Source of the DNA: Geodermatophilus bullaregiensis
GTDB lineage: Bacteria > Actinomycetota > Actinomycetes > Mycobacteriales > Geodermatophilaceae
Reading direction: 5' to 3'
Length of the DNA: 64,000 nt
Assembly (NCBI RefSeq): GCF_016907675.1
Contig: NZ_JAFBCJ010000001.1
Coordinates: forward strand, 310,001 to 374,000
Part shown: in pieces, positions 1 through 8,787 of the stretch
Layout of the letters: each line of letters starts with the position of its first letter
Numbering within the stretch: the first letter of the stretch is position 1
The notes under the pieces: model-generated
What the model was told of the DNA's origin: nothing
Databases searched by the model: none
The model's input: the letters and a program-made list of their open reading frames with translations, nothing else
Translations under genes and position numbers: made by a program

Positions 1-349
1 GCACCGCCATGCGGGCCGCCACCCACCCGCCCTGCGACGTGCCCAGGACGAACGCCTCGGGGATGCCCAGCGCGTCGAGGACCTGCAGGCCGGCGATGGC
101 CGAGTCCCAGTAGGTGAACTGCTCGTACGAGGCCCGGGTCCGGCCGTGGCCGTAGGGCTCGAGGGCGAGCAGGTTGGCGGCGGCGCCGAGCTGCTCGTCG
201 GCGAACTGGGGCCGGTACAGCTCGGCGGAGGTGCTGAACGAGTTGACCATGACCAGCGTCGGGAGCGAGGCGTCGTAGGGCCCGCCGAGCCGGTAGCCGA
301 TGGTCGAGGTGCCGAGATGGGGCACCGTGATCGTGTCGACGCCGCTCAT
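1..349 (-). CDS. Alpha/beta fold hydrolase, N-terminal part (runs off window)
   Basis: The reverse strand from 349 reads about 116 codons without a stop and leaves the window at base 1. The translation begins MSGVDTITVPHLGTSTIGYR and contains the oxyanion-type segment MVNSFSTS. A GTSQGG nucleophile elbow near residue 107 matches G-x-S-x-G of alpha/beta hydrolases. The mix of family signatures fits small esterases or 3-oxoadipate enol-lactonase-like hydrolases, but the substrate cannot be told from this half. The catalytic acid and histidine lie outside the window. The gene is divergent from the phosphotransferase at 548. Confidence 0.8.
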   Translation of the reverse strand, partial: MSGVDTITVPHLGTSTIGYRLGGPYDASLPTLVMVNSFSTSAELYRPQFADEQLGAAANLLALEPYGHGRTRASYEQFTYWDSAIAGLQVLDALGIPEAFVLGTSQGGWVAARMAV

Positions 350-547
350 GATCTCCCCGTCGTCAGGGACCGGCGGACCGCGGGCCGGCCGCAGCCGTGG
401 TGGCCCTGGTCATCGTGGTCCCGCGCCCGTCACCGGTCAATCGCCCGCTGAGGACGCGGCCACCGGGCCGGCGAGGACCGGCACCCGCCCGGCGACGCGG
501 CTGTCACGCTGGACTCCGCGCCCCGGTGTGGGGAGGGAGGTGCCGGC

Positions 548-1525
548 ATGCCGCTCCCGGACCCGCCGCGCTCCCGGGCGCTGGGCTGGGCGGACGTGCC
601 CGGGCCGGTGCGCGAGGCGATCACCGACTCGGTCGGGGCGCCCGTCGTGTCCGCCCAGTCGCCGCCGGGTGGCTTCACCCCCGGCGTCGCCGCCCGGCTG
701 CTGCTGGCCGACGGACGGCGCTGCTTCGTCAAGGCCGCCTGCGCCTCGTACGGGGACTGGGTGCCGACGGCCTACCGGCACGAGGCCGCGGTCAACGTGC
801 ACCTGCCACCCGCGGTCCCGGCGCCGCGGATGTGGACGCACCTCGAGGACGGGGACTGGGTGTGCCTGGTCTTCGACGACGTGGCCGGGCGCTTCCCGTC
901 GCCGTCGTGGGACGGCGGGGACCTGACCCGCGTCCTGGACGCCCTCGACCGCAGCGCCCGGGCCCTGACGCCCAACCCGGTGCCGGCCGCCGCTCCGGTC
1001 CGGGACGCCTTCGCCGCGGTCCTCGGTGGCGCCTGGGAACGGCTCGGGGAGGACCCCGGGCTCCCGGACGCCGATCCCTGGGCCGCCGCGCACCTCCCGG
1101 CCCTGGTCGCCCGGGAACCGCACTGGGCCGACGGCGTCGACGGTCCGACGCTGCTGCACCTGGACCTGCGCCGGGACAACATCCTGCTCACGCCGACCGA
1201 GGCGGTGTTCGTGGACTGGGCGTGGCCGGCCGTCGGGGCGGCCTGGCTGGACCTGGTGTGCTTCCTGCCGACCGTGGCCGCGACGACCGCCCGCCACGAC
1301 CTCGACGCCGTCCTCTCCTCCCGCGCCGCGGGCCGGGCGGCACCGCCGGCGGCGGTCGACGCCTTCCTGGTCGCTCTCGCCGGCTACTGGCGGGCCGGCT
1401 CCCTGCTGCCCGCCCCCGACCACGCCCCGCTGCTGCGCCGCGAACAGCGGCTCGCCGCCGACGGCGCCGTCCGGTGGCTGCGGGCACGGGCCTCCGGCTG
1501 GTCCTCACCGCCCGTGTCCCGGTGA
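548..1525 (+). CDS. Aminoglycoside phosphotransferase (APH)-family kinase
   Basis: This 325-residue protein carries the APH/choline-kinase catalytic loop HLDLRRDN at residues 204-211, followed by the metal-binding VDWAWP segment near 222 (the usual IDW/D motif). An ATG at 548 follows GGGAGG in a good ribosome-binding position. Such enzymes transfer phosphate from ATP to small molecules (aminoglycosides, macrolides, homoserine, choline). The target here is unknown, and drug resistance should not be assumed because most actinobacterial members have no known substrate. It stands alone, divergent from the hydrolase at 349 and about 120 bases before an IclR regulator. Confidence 0.8.
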   Translation: MPLPDPPRSRALGWADVPGPVREAITDSVGAPVVSAQSPPGGFTPGVAARLLLADGRRCFVKAACASYGDWVPTAYRHEAAVNVHLPPAVPAPRMWTHLEDGDWVCLVFDDVAGRFPSPSWDGGDLTRVLDALDRSARALTPNPVPAAAPVRDAFAAVLGGAWERLGEDPGLPDADPWAAAHLPALVAREPHWADGVDGPTLLHLDLRRDNILLTPTEAVFVDWAWPAVGAAWLDLVCFLPTVAATTARHDLDAVLSSRAAGRAAPPAAVDAFLVALAGYWRAGSLLPAPDHAPLLRREQRLAADGAVRWLRARASGWSSPPVSR

Positions 1526-1612
1526 CACCTGCCCGGCGCGGCCTCGGGGGACGGCGAGGAGGCCCCGCCCTGCCGCAGCGGCCGACCGCCGGGCGCGCTC
1601 ACGCGGCGACCG

Positions 1613-1618
1613 TAGGCT
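1613..1618 (+). promoter_or_regulatory. Probable -10 element of the first IclR gene
   Basis: TAGGCT matches the actinobacterial TANNNT -10 box and lies 30 bases before the start codon, upstream of a GAGGAGG ribosome-binding site. The same element and leader recur before the paralogue at 20393. Confidence 0.45.
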
Positions 1619-1648
1619 GGGATCACCGGACCGAGGAGGCGACAGGGG

Positions 1649-2341
1649 ATGGCGGCCGACGACGGCGCGGACGCGCCGCAGTCCCAGACGCTCGACCGCG
1701 GGCTGCGCATCCTCGAGCACCTGGCCACGGTCGCCGCCGCCCAGCCGGTCGCCGAGGTCGCCCAGTCCGTGGGCCTGCACCGCTCGATCGCCTACCGCCT
1801 GCTGCGCACCCTGGAGGACCACCAGCTCGTCGAGCGGGACCCCGCCGGGCACTACCGCCTCGGCCTGGGCATGGCCGCGCTGGCCCGCGGCGTGCGCACC
1901 GACCTGCAGACCGCGGCACTCCCCCAGCTCGACGCGCTCGCCGCCGACCTCGGGATGACCGCGTTCCTCGTCGTCCGCGCCGGGGACGAGGCCGTCACGG
2001 TGGCCAGCGTCGAGCCGCACGACACGGCCGCGCACGTGGCCTACCGCCCGGGCACCCGCCACCCGGTCGGGCAGGGCGCTCCCGGGCTGGCGCTGCTCAT
2101 GCCCGAGCCGCCGTCGGCCGACGACCGTGCCGCGCTGCGGGAGGCGCGGCGGGTGGGCTGGGCGAGCTCGCACGGTGAGGTGATCCCGGGCCTGCGGTCG
2201 ATCGCGGCGCCCGTCCTCGGGCCCGACGGCGGCGCCCGGGCCGCCCTGGCCGTGGTCCACGTGGACGACCGCGCGGACGTCCAGCGGATCGGCCGGGCCG
2301 TGGCCGAGGCCGCGGCGACGGTGACCGCCGCCCTGTCCTGA
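1649..2341 (+). CDS. IclR-family transcriptional regulator (copy 1)
   Basis: The 230-residue protein has a winged helix-turn-helix at about residues 10-65 (LDRGLRILEHLATVAAAQPV onward) and a C-terminal IclR effector domain. The first 110 residues are identical to the IclR protein at 20393 except for two substitutions near residues 6-7, and the DNA is equally conserved; the effector domains then diverge strongly. The two proteins should therefore read the same kind of operator but sense different ligands. A GAGGAGG ribosome-binding site precedes the ATG. No catabolic operon adjoins this copy, so its target is not evident. It ends 16 bases from the convergent DoxX gene. Confidence 0.9.
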   Translation: MAADDGADAPQSQTLDRGLRILEHLATVAAAQPVAEVAQSVGLHRSIAYRLLRTLEDHQLVERDPAGHYRLGLGMAALARGVRTDLQTAALPQLDALAADLGMTAFLVVRAGDEAVTVASVEPHDTAAHVAYRPGTRHPVGQGAPGLALLMPEPPSADDRAALREARRVGWASSHGEVIPGLRSIAAPVLGPDGGARAALAVVHVDDRADVQRIGRAVAEAAATVTAALS

Positions 2342-2357
2342 CCGGTGCGCCGTGCGG

Positions 2358-2930
2358 TCAGGCACCCGCCGTGGTCGGGTCCCCGGCGGTGCCCTGGGGT
2401 GGGGCCTGCAGGGCGTCCTGGCCGCCGGCCGACACGACGCCCGGGCGGCCGCGGCGCGCGACCGCGACGGTGAGGAAGGACGTGGCCACGCCGGTGGCCA
2501 GCGCGCCGAGCGCCCAGGCCGGACCCGTGCGCTCGATGCCCAGCACGCGGTCCAGCGAGAGGTCGCCGGGGCCGGTCTCGGCCAGCGCCGTCACCGCACC
2601 GATGAGGACGGCGTTGTACTCCCACCCGCCGTTGGCGTTCCACGGGCCGTTGGGCAGGTGCACCTTGCGGATGGCGGTCGTCATCACGCCGGTGATCGCC
2701 GAGGCGGCGAGCGGCGTGGCGAGCCCGGCGGCCAGCAGCGCGCCACCGGCGGTCTCGGTGGCCCCGGCCAGGGCGGCGTGCACCTTCGCCGGCCGCATCT
2801 CCAGGGCCTCCATCATGCCCTCGGTGCCGGCGCGTCCCGGGCCGCCGAACCAGCCGAAGAGCTTCTGCGTGCCGTGGCCGACGAACAGCCCGCCGATGAG
2901 GAGCCGCACTCCCAGGCGTCCAACGCTCAT
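2358..2930 (-). CDS. DoxX-family membrane protein
   Basis: I chose the internal ATG at 2930 (MSVGRLGVRLLIGG) because AGGAGGAGAC sits directly before it; a longer reading from 2984 has no such signal. The 190-residue protein has four hydrophobic segments and the DoxX-type opening GGLFVGHGTQKLFGWFGG, followed by ETAGGALLAAGLATPLAAS. DoxX/SURF4-like proteins are inner-membrane proteins linked to redox and thiol stress in actinobacteria, where some members form a complex with a sulfurtransferase and superoxide dismutase. No such partner is nearby. It converges with the IclR gene. Confidence 0.8.
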   Translation of the reverse strand: MSVGRLGVRLLIGGLFVGHGTQKLFGWFGGPGRAGTEGMMEALEMRPAKVHAALAGATETAGGALLAAGLATPLAASAITGVMTTAIRKVHLPNGPWNANGGWEYNAVLIGAVTALAETGPGDLSLDRVLGIERTGPAWALGALATGVATSFLTVAVARRGRPGVVSAGGQDALQAPPQGTAGDPTTAGA

Positions 2931-3170
2931 GTCTCCTCCTCGTGTCCGGATGACCAGGTGACCACGCCCCGGCCGTGTCGGCATCCGGGGCTCCCATGAT
3001 GGAGGGCAGGTGCGCCGGTCGGTGGGGATGCCGTCCCGTTACCGCGAGCGACCGACCCACCGGGACGGCGGCCCGCGCGGAGGACCGTTGTCCGGCGCCC
3101 CGCGAGGGAGGACGCTCGGCGGCGCGGCGATGCCGCAGGGGCACCGCCGCCGGTCCGAGAGGAGGGCGGC

Positions 3171-3797
3171 ATGTACGCCCGATCCACCACCATCCGCGGC
3201 AACCCCGGCTCGCTCGACGACGCCATCGCCTACGTGCGGGACGAGGTCTGGCCGGCCGTGCAGGACATGGACGGCTGCGTCGGCCTGTCGATGGTGTGCG
3301 ACCGCGAGACCGGCCGGTGCATCGCCACGTCGGCCTGGGAGGACCGGCCGGCGATGCAGGCCAGCGCCGAGCGCGTGGACCCGATGCGCCGGCACCTGAT
3401 GGACCGCTTCGGCGCAGGCGAGGACCTCGAGGTGCGGGAGTGGGAGATCGCCGTCCTCCACCGCGAGCACCCCGCCGGGGACGGCGCCTGCGCGCGGATC
3501 ACCTGGAGCCGCGGCGACCCCGGCAAGGCCGATCAGGTGCTGGACATGTACCGCACCAGCCTGATGCCGCGGATCCAGGAGATGCCCGGTTTCTGCAGCC
3601 TCAGCCTGCTCGTCGACCGGGACAGCGGCCACGCCGTCGGCACGGTCGTCTTCGACGGCCGCGCCCACCTGGAGCAGACGCGGGAACAGGCCCGGATGCT
3701 GCGGGAGGAGGGCGTGCAGATCCTCGGCATCGACGTCCTCGACGTCGCCGAGATGGACCTCGTCCTCGCCCACCTCCGGGTGCCCGAGACCGTCTGA
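3171..3797 (+). CDS. Tandem dimeric alpha/beta-barrel (ABM-like) protein
   Basis: The 208-residue product looks like two copies of a ferredoxin-like antibiotic-biosynthesis-monooxygenase fold. Residues 1-95 (MYARSTTIRGNP, then VGLSMVCDRETGRCIATSAW) mirror residues 105-200 (ITWSRGDPGKAD, then FCSLSLLVDRDSGHAVGTVVF). Such internally duplicated proteins form a pseudo-dimer from one chain. No catalytic residues are recognisable, so enzymatic function is uncertain. GAGGAGGGCGGC precedes the ATG. A strong terminator follows immediately, so it is probably transcribed alone. Confidence 0.7.
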   Translation: MYARSTTIRGNPGSLDDAIAYVRDEVWPAVQDMDGCVGLSMVCDRETGRCIATSAWEDRPAMQASAERVDPMRRHLMDRFGAGEDLEVREWEIAVLHREHPAGDGACARITWSRGDPGKADQVLDMYRTSLMPRIQEMPGFCSLSLLVDRDSGHAVGTVVFDGRAHLEQTREQARMLREEGVQILGIDVLDVAEMDLVLAHLRVPETV

Positions 3798-3808
3798 CCC
3801 GGGCACGC

Positions 3809-3850
3809 GCGCTCCGCGGGGCCCGGCCCGCGCCGGGCCCCGCGGAGCGC
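3809..3850 (+). terminator. Strong hairpin terminator after the ABM-like gene
   Basis: An 18-bp perfect stem (3809-3826 with 3833-3850) with a 6-base loop begins 11 bases after the stop codon. There is no U-tract, as is usual in such GC-rich genomes. Confidence 0.7.
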
Positions 3851-4039
3851 CTGGGGCGCGGCGCCCCCCGGAGCCGGCACACCGGCGCAGCCCCGGGTGC
3901 GCGGCACCGCCCGGCCAACGGGACCTGACCGTCCGTCGACGGCACGCCGGTGACCGCTCCACCGCGGCGGCTGTCGTTGCCGCCGGCGGTCACCGACGGG
4001 ACCATGACACCCGCACGGGGGCCGAGCTCGGGAGGCGCC

Positions 4040-4360
4040 GTGCCCCGTTACCTCTTCATCGGCAGGTACTCAGCGCAGGGCTCGAAGGCGGTCCTCGCGG
4101 CCGGTGGCACCGCTCGCCGCGCCGCCATCGAGAAGATGGTCTCGGACCTCGGCGGGCGGGTGGAGAGCTTCGACTTCGCGTTCGGGTCCGACGACGTCTA
4201 CACGATCGTCGACCTGCCCGACACCCGGACGGCGACCGCCATCGCGCTCGCGGTGAACGGCAGTGGCGCCATCAGCCTGCGCACCGTCGTCCTCACGACC
4301 CCCGAGGAGGTCGACGCGGCGGGCCAGGTGCACCCGGACTACCAGCCGCCGACCGCCTGA
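4040..4360 (+). CDS. GYD-domain protein
   Basis: I chose the GTG at 4040, which follows GGGAGGC. The longer reading from 3950 adds a low-complexity leader. The 106-residue protein reads PRYLFIGRYSAQGSKAVLAA, then ESFDFAFGSDDVYTIVDLPD. This matches the GYD family (named for a conserved Gly-Tyr-Asp), small ferredoxin-like proteins of unknown role. It is followed by a hairpin shared with the convergent gene. Confidence 0.75.
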   Translation: MPRYLFIGRYSAQGSKAVLAAGGTARRAAIEKMVSDLGGRVESFDFAFGSDDVYTIVDLPDTRTATAIALAVNGSGAISLRTVVLTTPEEVDAAGQVHPDYQPPTA

Positions 4361-4420
4361 GCGCTCCCGACGGAGCCGACGACCTGCGAGCAGGCCCGGG
4401 ACCGGCCGGCGACACGGGCT

Positions 4421-4464
4421 CGATCGGGCACGCGAGCGGCTGTCGGCCGCCGCGTGCCCGATCG
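4421..4464. terminator. Bidirectional hairpin between convergent genes
   Basis: The arms 4421-4440 and 4446-4464 pair over about 19 bp with one bulged A and a short loop. It lies between the GYD gene and the opposing gene at 4484, so it can serve both. Confidence 0.65.
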
Positions 4465-4483
4465 TCCGGCACGAGCCGACGGC

Positions 4484-4768
4484 TCAGGCCGACAGCCGGT
4501 CCACCGCTCCCGTGCTGAGCATCAGTCCGGCCGTGGTGAGCGCGGCCAGCAGCCGGTCGGCCCGCTCGCGGAGCAGTCCGGAGGCCGCCGCGTCGAGGAC
4601 CTCGGATCCGTCGTCCAGGCACCGTGCGAGCAGGGCCAGGATCTCGGGCGGGGGTCCCGCAGCCGGCCGCCGGGGGGCGGGGATGCGGGTGACCATCCCG
4701 CAGGGGCAGGCCCCCCCGCTCCTCGGGGCCAGGTGGTTTCCGCCGGAGCACGTGCCTGGTTCGAACAT
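4484..4768 (-). CDS. Small hypothetical protein with cysteine/glycine-rich N-terminus
   Basis: I do not recognise the family. From the ATG at 4768 the 94-residue product begins MFEPGTCSGGNHLAPRSGGA and continues CPCGM, giving three cysteines in the first 30 residues. A helical segment follows (EILALLARCLDDGSEVLDAA). The cysteines could bind metal. GAGGAG lies 12 bases upstream, rather far. A longer reading from 4954 is possible but unsupported. Codon bias is consistent with coding, so I regard it as probably real. Confidence 0.5.
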   Translation of the reverse strand: MFEPGTCSGGNHLAPRSGGACPCGMVTRIPAPRRPAAGPPPEILALLARCLDDGSEVLDAAASGLLRERADRLLAALTTAGLMLSTGAVDRLSA

Positions 4769-5085
4769 CGTCGAACTCAACTCCTCACTGAGCCTGGCCC
4801 CTACGCCGTCCGTGATGGGCCGGAGCACGAGAATCCCGCCAGTCACTCCCGTAACAGCGCGCGCCACACCTGTGCGTGTCCATGTCGTGACTTTGCACAC
4901 AGCTCCCTTCCCGTCCGGTGCGCCGGTGGGGACACCCGGTGGACACCGAGCCACGGCGGCGAGGTCTCATCGTCGTCGTCCAGGGGTTGACGTCCCGGTG
5001 GAGGTGCAAGCGCGCCCTGCGCCGGGAAGGAGACGTCGACAGCGGGACGGACGCCCGGCACACGACAGAGACGAGGGTGGAGATC

Positions 5086-7314
5086 GTGAGTGACGCAACC
5101 GGTACCGGTGGACTGCAGGTGGACCCCGCGCTGCGCGACTTCGTGGCCGACGAGCTGCTGGCCGGGCTGGACCTGGAGCCCGCGTGGTTCTGGTCGACCC
5201 TCGCCGAGCTGGACGAGCGGTTCGCGGGGCGGGTCGGGCAGCTGCTGCGCCGCCGCGACGAGCTGCAGCAGCAGATCGACGACTGGCACCGGGAGCACGG
5301 GGCCGGTGACGTCGAGGCACTGGAGGCGTTCCTCACCGAGATCGGGTACCTGCTGCCGGTGGAGGACCCGACGGTCCGGGTGACGCGCGTGGACCGGGAG
5401 ATCGCCGAGGTGCCCGGCCCCCAGCTGGTGGTGCCGGCGACCGTTCCGCGCTACGCCCTGAACGCCGCGAACGCCCGCTGGGGCTCGCTGTTCGACGCCC
5501 TCTACGGCACCGACGCCCTCCCGTCGGACCACGAGCCGGCACCCGGCTACGACGAGCGCCGCGGCGCGCAGGTCATCGCCGAGGCCGACCGCCTGCTCGA
5601 CCGCTTCTTCCCGCTGGCCGAGGGCAGCCACGCCGACGTCGTCGCCTACCGGGTGCCCTCGCCCGGTGAGCTCGCCGTCGAGACGTCCGCGGGGAGGACC
5701 GGGCTGGGCGACCCGGCGCAGTTCGCCGGGCACCGGCCCGGGGACGGCGACCGTCCGGCCGCGGTGCTGCTGCGCCGGAACGGCCTGCACCTGGAGCTGA
5801 CGATCGACCCGTCGACGCGGGTGGGGGGCCAGCACCACGCCGGGGTGTCCGACGCCGTGCTGGAGTCCGCGGTGAGCACCATCGTGGACCTGGAGGACTC
5901 GGTCGCCACGGTGGACGGCCCGGACAAGGTCGGCGCCTACCGGACGTGGCTGGGGCTGCGCACCGGCGAGCTGACGGCGACGTTCGGCAAGGCCGGGCGG
6001 ACCGTGACCCGCGAGGTCCACGGCGACCGCACCTACGTCGGGGCCGACGGCGAGGAGCTGACCCTGCCCGGCCGGTCGCTGCTGCTGGTGCGCAACGTGG
6101 GACACCACATGCGCCTGGACGCGGTCCGCACCGCGGACGGCGAGCCGATCCTCGAGGAGGTCCTCGACGCCCTCGTCTCCGCGACCGCCGCGCTGTACGA
6201 CCTGCGCGGGCAGTCCCGGTTCACCAACACCCGGACCGGCAGCGTCTACGTCGTCAAGCCGAAGATGCACGGCCCGGACGAGGTGTCCCTGTCGGTCGAA
6301 CTGCTCGCCGCCGTGGAGCAGGCGCTCGGCCTCGAGCCGACCACCCTCAAGATCGGGATCATGGACGAGGAGAAGCGGACGTCGGTCAACCTGGAGGCCT
6401 GCATCGCCCGGGCGGCCGACCGGGTGATCTTCGTCAACACCGGCTTCCTCGACCGCACCGGCGACGAGATCCACACCGACTTCGAGGCCGGCCCGGTGGT
6501 CCGCAAGGACGACCAGCGGTCGCAGGCCTGGCTGACGACCTACGAGGACCGCAACGTCGACGTGGCGCTGCGCGCCGGGTTCGCCGGGCAGGCGCAGATC
6601 GGCAAGGGCATGTGGGCCAAGCCCGCGGCCATGCGCGAGATGCTCGACACCAAGGGTGGGCACCCCAGGGCCGGCGCGAACACCGCGTGGGTGCCCTCGC
6701 CGACCGCGGCGACGCTGCACGCGCTGCACTACCTCGAGACGGACGTGCTCGCGGTGCAGCAGGAGCTCCGGAACCGCCCGCTGGCCGACCGGCGCGGCCT
6801 GCTCGTGCCGCCCGTGCTCCCGAACGGCGGCGCCGACCTGCCCGAGGAGGAGAAGCGCCACGAGCTGGAGACCAACGCGCAGTCCATCCTGGGCTACGTC
6901 GTCCGCTGGGTCGGGCTGGGGATCGGCTGCTCGACCGTCCCGACCCTCGAGGGGGTCGGCCTGATGGAGGACCGTGCGACGCTGCGGATCTCCAGCCAGC
7001 AGATCGCGAACTGGCTGCACCACGGGCTCGTCGAGGAGGGCCAGGTGCGCGAGACCTTCGCCCGGATGGCCGCGGTGGTCGACGAGCAGAACGCCGACGA
7101 GCCGGGGTACCAGCCGATGTGCGCCGACCTGGACGGCAGCCCGTCGTTCCAGGCCGCACTCGACCTCGTCTTCTCCGGACGGCGGGAACCGAACGGCTAC
7201 ACCGAGCGGGCACTGACCACGTGGCGGCAGCGGGCCAAGGCGGGCGAGGGCGACGGCGAGTCACGGGCCCGCGAGGCCGTCGTCGCCGACGGTGCACCGA
7301 GCCCGGCGCCCTGA
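5086..7314 (+). CDS. glcB: Malate synthase G
   Basis: This cytosolic enzyme condenses glyoxylate with acetyl-CoA to give malate. The 742-residue length fits the monomeric G isoform. Diagnostic segments include STIVDLEDSVATVDGPDKV, YVVKPKMHGPDEV, GFAGQAQIGKGMWAKP and the C-terminal GIGCSTVP and DRATLRISSQQIANWL, which hold the conserved cysteine and the catalytic-base aspartate. The GTG at 5086 (VSDATGTG) follows GAGGGTGGAGATC. A longer open frame from 4918 has a low-complexity leader. The next gene is GlcG-like, as in glycolate/glyoxylate loci elsewhere. No isocitrate lyase is adjacent; the glyoxylate could come from glycolate or purines. Confidence 0.95.
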   Translation: MSDATGTGGLQVDPALRDFVADELLAGLDLEPAWFWSTLAELDERFAGRVGQLLRRRDELQQQIDDWHREHGAGDVEALEAFLTEIGYLLPVEDPTVRVTRVDREIAEVPGPQLVVPATVPRYALNAANARWGSLFDALYGTDALPSDHEPAPGYDERRGAQVIAEADRLLDRFFPLAEGSHADVVAYRVPSPGELAVETSAGRTGLGDPAQFAGHRPGDGDRPAAVLLRRNGLHLELTIDPSTRVGGQHHAGVSDAVLESAVSTIVDLEDSVATVDGPDKVGAYRTWLGLRTGELTATFGKAGRTVTREVHGDRTYVGADGEELTLPGRSLLLVRNVGHHMRLDAVRTADGEPILEEVLDALVSATAALYDLRGQSRFTNTRTGSVYVVKPKMHGPDEVSLSVELLAAVEQALGLEPTTLKIGIMDEEKRTSVNLEACIARAADRVIFVNTGFLDRTGDEIHTDFEAGPVVRKDDQRSQAWLTTYEDRNVDVALRAGFAGQAQIGKGMWAKPAAMREMLDTKGGHPRAGANTAWVPSPTAATLHALHYLETDVLAVQQELRNRPLADRRGLLVPPVLPNGGADLPEEEKRHELETNAQSILGYVVRWVGLGIGCSTVPTLEGVGLMEDRATLRISSQQIANWLHHGLVEEGQVRETFARMAAVVDEQNADEPGYQPMCADLDGSPSFQAALDLVFSGRREPNGYTERALTTWRQRAKAGEGDGESRAREAVVADGAPSPAP

Positions 7315-7366
7315 ACCGGTCCCGTCCGCCGTCGCCACCGTCCGCACCCGACCAGGAGGAGCCGCC

Positions 7367-7795
7367 ATGGCCATCGACCTGCAGACCGCCCGCACCGTCA
7401 TCGAGGGAGCGCGGGCAGCCGCCCGCGACGAGGGCCTCAAGCCGCTGACCGTCGTCGTCCTCGACGCCGGTGGACACGTGGTGGCCGTCGAGCGCGAGGA
7501 CGGCTCGTCCACCAAGCGGTTCGAGATCGCGTTCGGCAAGGCCCACGGAGCGATCGCGCTCGGCCTGGGGTCCCGGGCCCTCATGGCGCGGGCCGAGCAG
7601 CAGCCCTACTTCATCGCCGCCGCGACGGCGGCCGTCGGGGGCTCGCTGATCCCGGTCCCGGGCGGCGTGCTCGTCCGGGACCCGTCCGGGACGCTGCTCG
7701 GCGCCGTGGGCGTCTCCGGGGACACCTCGGACAACGACGAGGCCGCCGCCGTCGCCGGCATCGAGGCGGCCGGTCTGCAGGCGCAGCCGGACTGA
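7367..7795 (+). CDS. glcG: GlcG/HbpS-family heme-binding-like protein
   Basis: The 142-residue protein matches the GlcG/HbpS family: LTVVVLDAGGHVVAVERED, then GGVLVRDPSGTLLGAVGVSG near the C-terminus. The family includes the secreted heme-binding HbpS of Streptomyces and the GlcG protein of the glycolate operon. No signal peptide is visible, so it is probably cytosolic. It lies 52 bases after glcB with AGGAGGAGCC before the ATG, and a terminator follows, so the two form a likely operon. Its biochemical role in glyoxylate metabolism is not established. Confidence 0.85.
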   Translation: MAIDLQTARTVIEGARAAARDEGLKPLTVVVLDAGGHVVAVEREDGSSTKRFEIAFGKAHGAIALGLGSRALMARAEQQPYFIAAATAAVGGSLIPVPGGVLVRDPSGTLLGAVGVSGDTSDNDEAAAVAGIEAAGLQAQPD

Positions 7796-7801
7796 GCGCC
7801 C

Positions 7802-7840
7802 GGGCTCCGGTCGGGGACCACCCGTCCCCGGCCGGAGCCC
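7802..7840 (+). terminator. Hairpin terminator of glcB-glcG
   Basis: Arms 7802-7818 and 7824-7840 pair over 17 positions with one G-T type mismatch and a 5-base loop, seven bases after the stop codon. Confidence 0.65.
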
Positions 7841-7976
7841 CCGCACGTCCCGGGCGACGACGCGGCTGACCGCACCGGTGGAGTGACACCCTCGGTCTCG
7901 GCGCCGGGTCCGACCTGGGTCCCGTGCGCCGGTCACCTCTGGTGGTCGGAGCCGTCCGCCTGGGAGACCACGGGCG

Positions 7977-8366
7977 TCAGGAGTGGACCGCCAGGTAGAA
8001 CGCGCGGTCCGCGAAGTTGCCGGCGTCGTCCCGCGTCGTGACGAACACACCGTTGGGGATGCCGGCGCGGGGTGCCAGCGCGATCCCTCCTCCCGGTGGG
8101 ACGAAGGGGGCGGTGAACCCGGTGGTGGCCACGTAGGCGGACCCGGTCACGTCATGGGAGAAGACCACCTCGTACCCGCCCGCGAACAGGCGTTGAGACG
8201 ACACGGCGTGGAACCCACGAGTCAGTGAACCGTTCGCCTCCACGACGGCGAAGAAGGTCTGCGCCGTCGGTGGCATCCCGACGACCGTGGCAGGGACCAG
8301 CGCTGCCGTGACGTCCGCGCTCGCCGGTGGCTGCTCCTCGACGTGCAGCTGCTCGGGCTGGGTCAT
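7977..8366 (-). CDS. Hypothetical protein, beta-rich
   Basis: I do not recognise the family. The 129-residue product begins MTQPEQLHVEEQPPASADVT. It then shows alternating hydrophobic stretches typical of a beta sandwich (TFFAVVEANGSLTRGFHAVS, YEVVFSHDVTGSAYVATTGF). There is no signal peptide or membrane segment. The ATG at 8366 follows GAAGGGGATCCACACC. The gene stands alone between the glc operon and the phosphatase. Confidence 0.65.
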   Translation of the reverse strand: MTQPEQLHVEEQPPASADVTAALVPATVVGMPPTAQTFFAVVEANGSLTRGFHAVSSQRLFAGGYEVVFSHDVTGSAYVATTGFTAPFVPPGGGIALAPRAGIPNGVFVTTRDDAGNFADRAFYLAVHS

Positions 8367-8787
8367 GGTGTGGATCCCCTTCGGGGTCGTGGTCCCGGGT
8401 GGGTGCCCGGTCGGCTCGGTGGAGTCGTCGCGGGACTCGATGGTGGGTGGCCGGCATCACGACGCCGTCACGGACGAGTCGCCCTGCCCGTCACCGATCC
8501 ACGACGTGGCCCCAGCGGCGGCAGCGGGGACTCGCCGCGAGGGCGAGCTGGCCGCCCGGACCACATCGGCTGCGCCGAGGGACGAGCGGGACCGGTGTGC
8601 TCGTCGATGACGGGGAGTGGTGGACGTCTGCGGTCAGGGTGACGACGCGGCCGGCCGCCTCCGGCTGTTCACCCCGGTGCCACCGCTCGGCCCTCCCCGC
8701 GCCGCCGGACGTGCTCGTCGCGCCGTCAGGGTCCGCGGGACCGGGGGCGGCTGTGGCCCCCCGGCCGAGCAACGGAGGACCCCCCGC

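Noticed and set aside
4843..7023. 726-codon reverse open frame opposite malate synthase
   Set aside because: It is a GC-bias shadow. The forward frame has all malate synthase G motifs.
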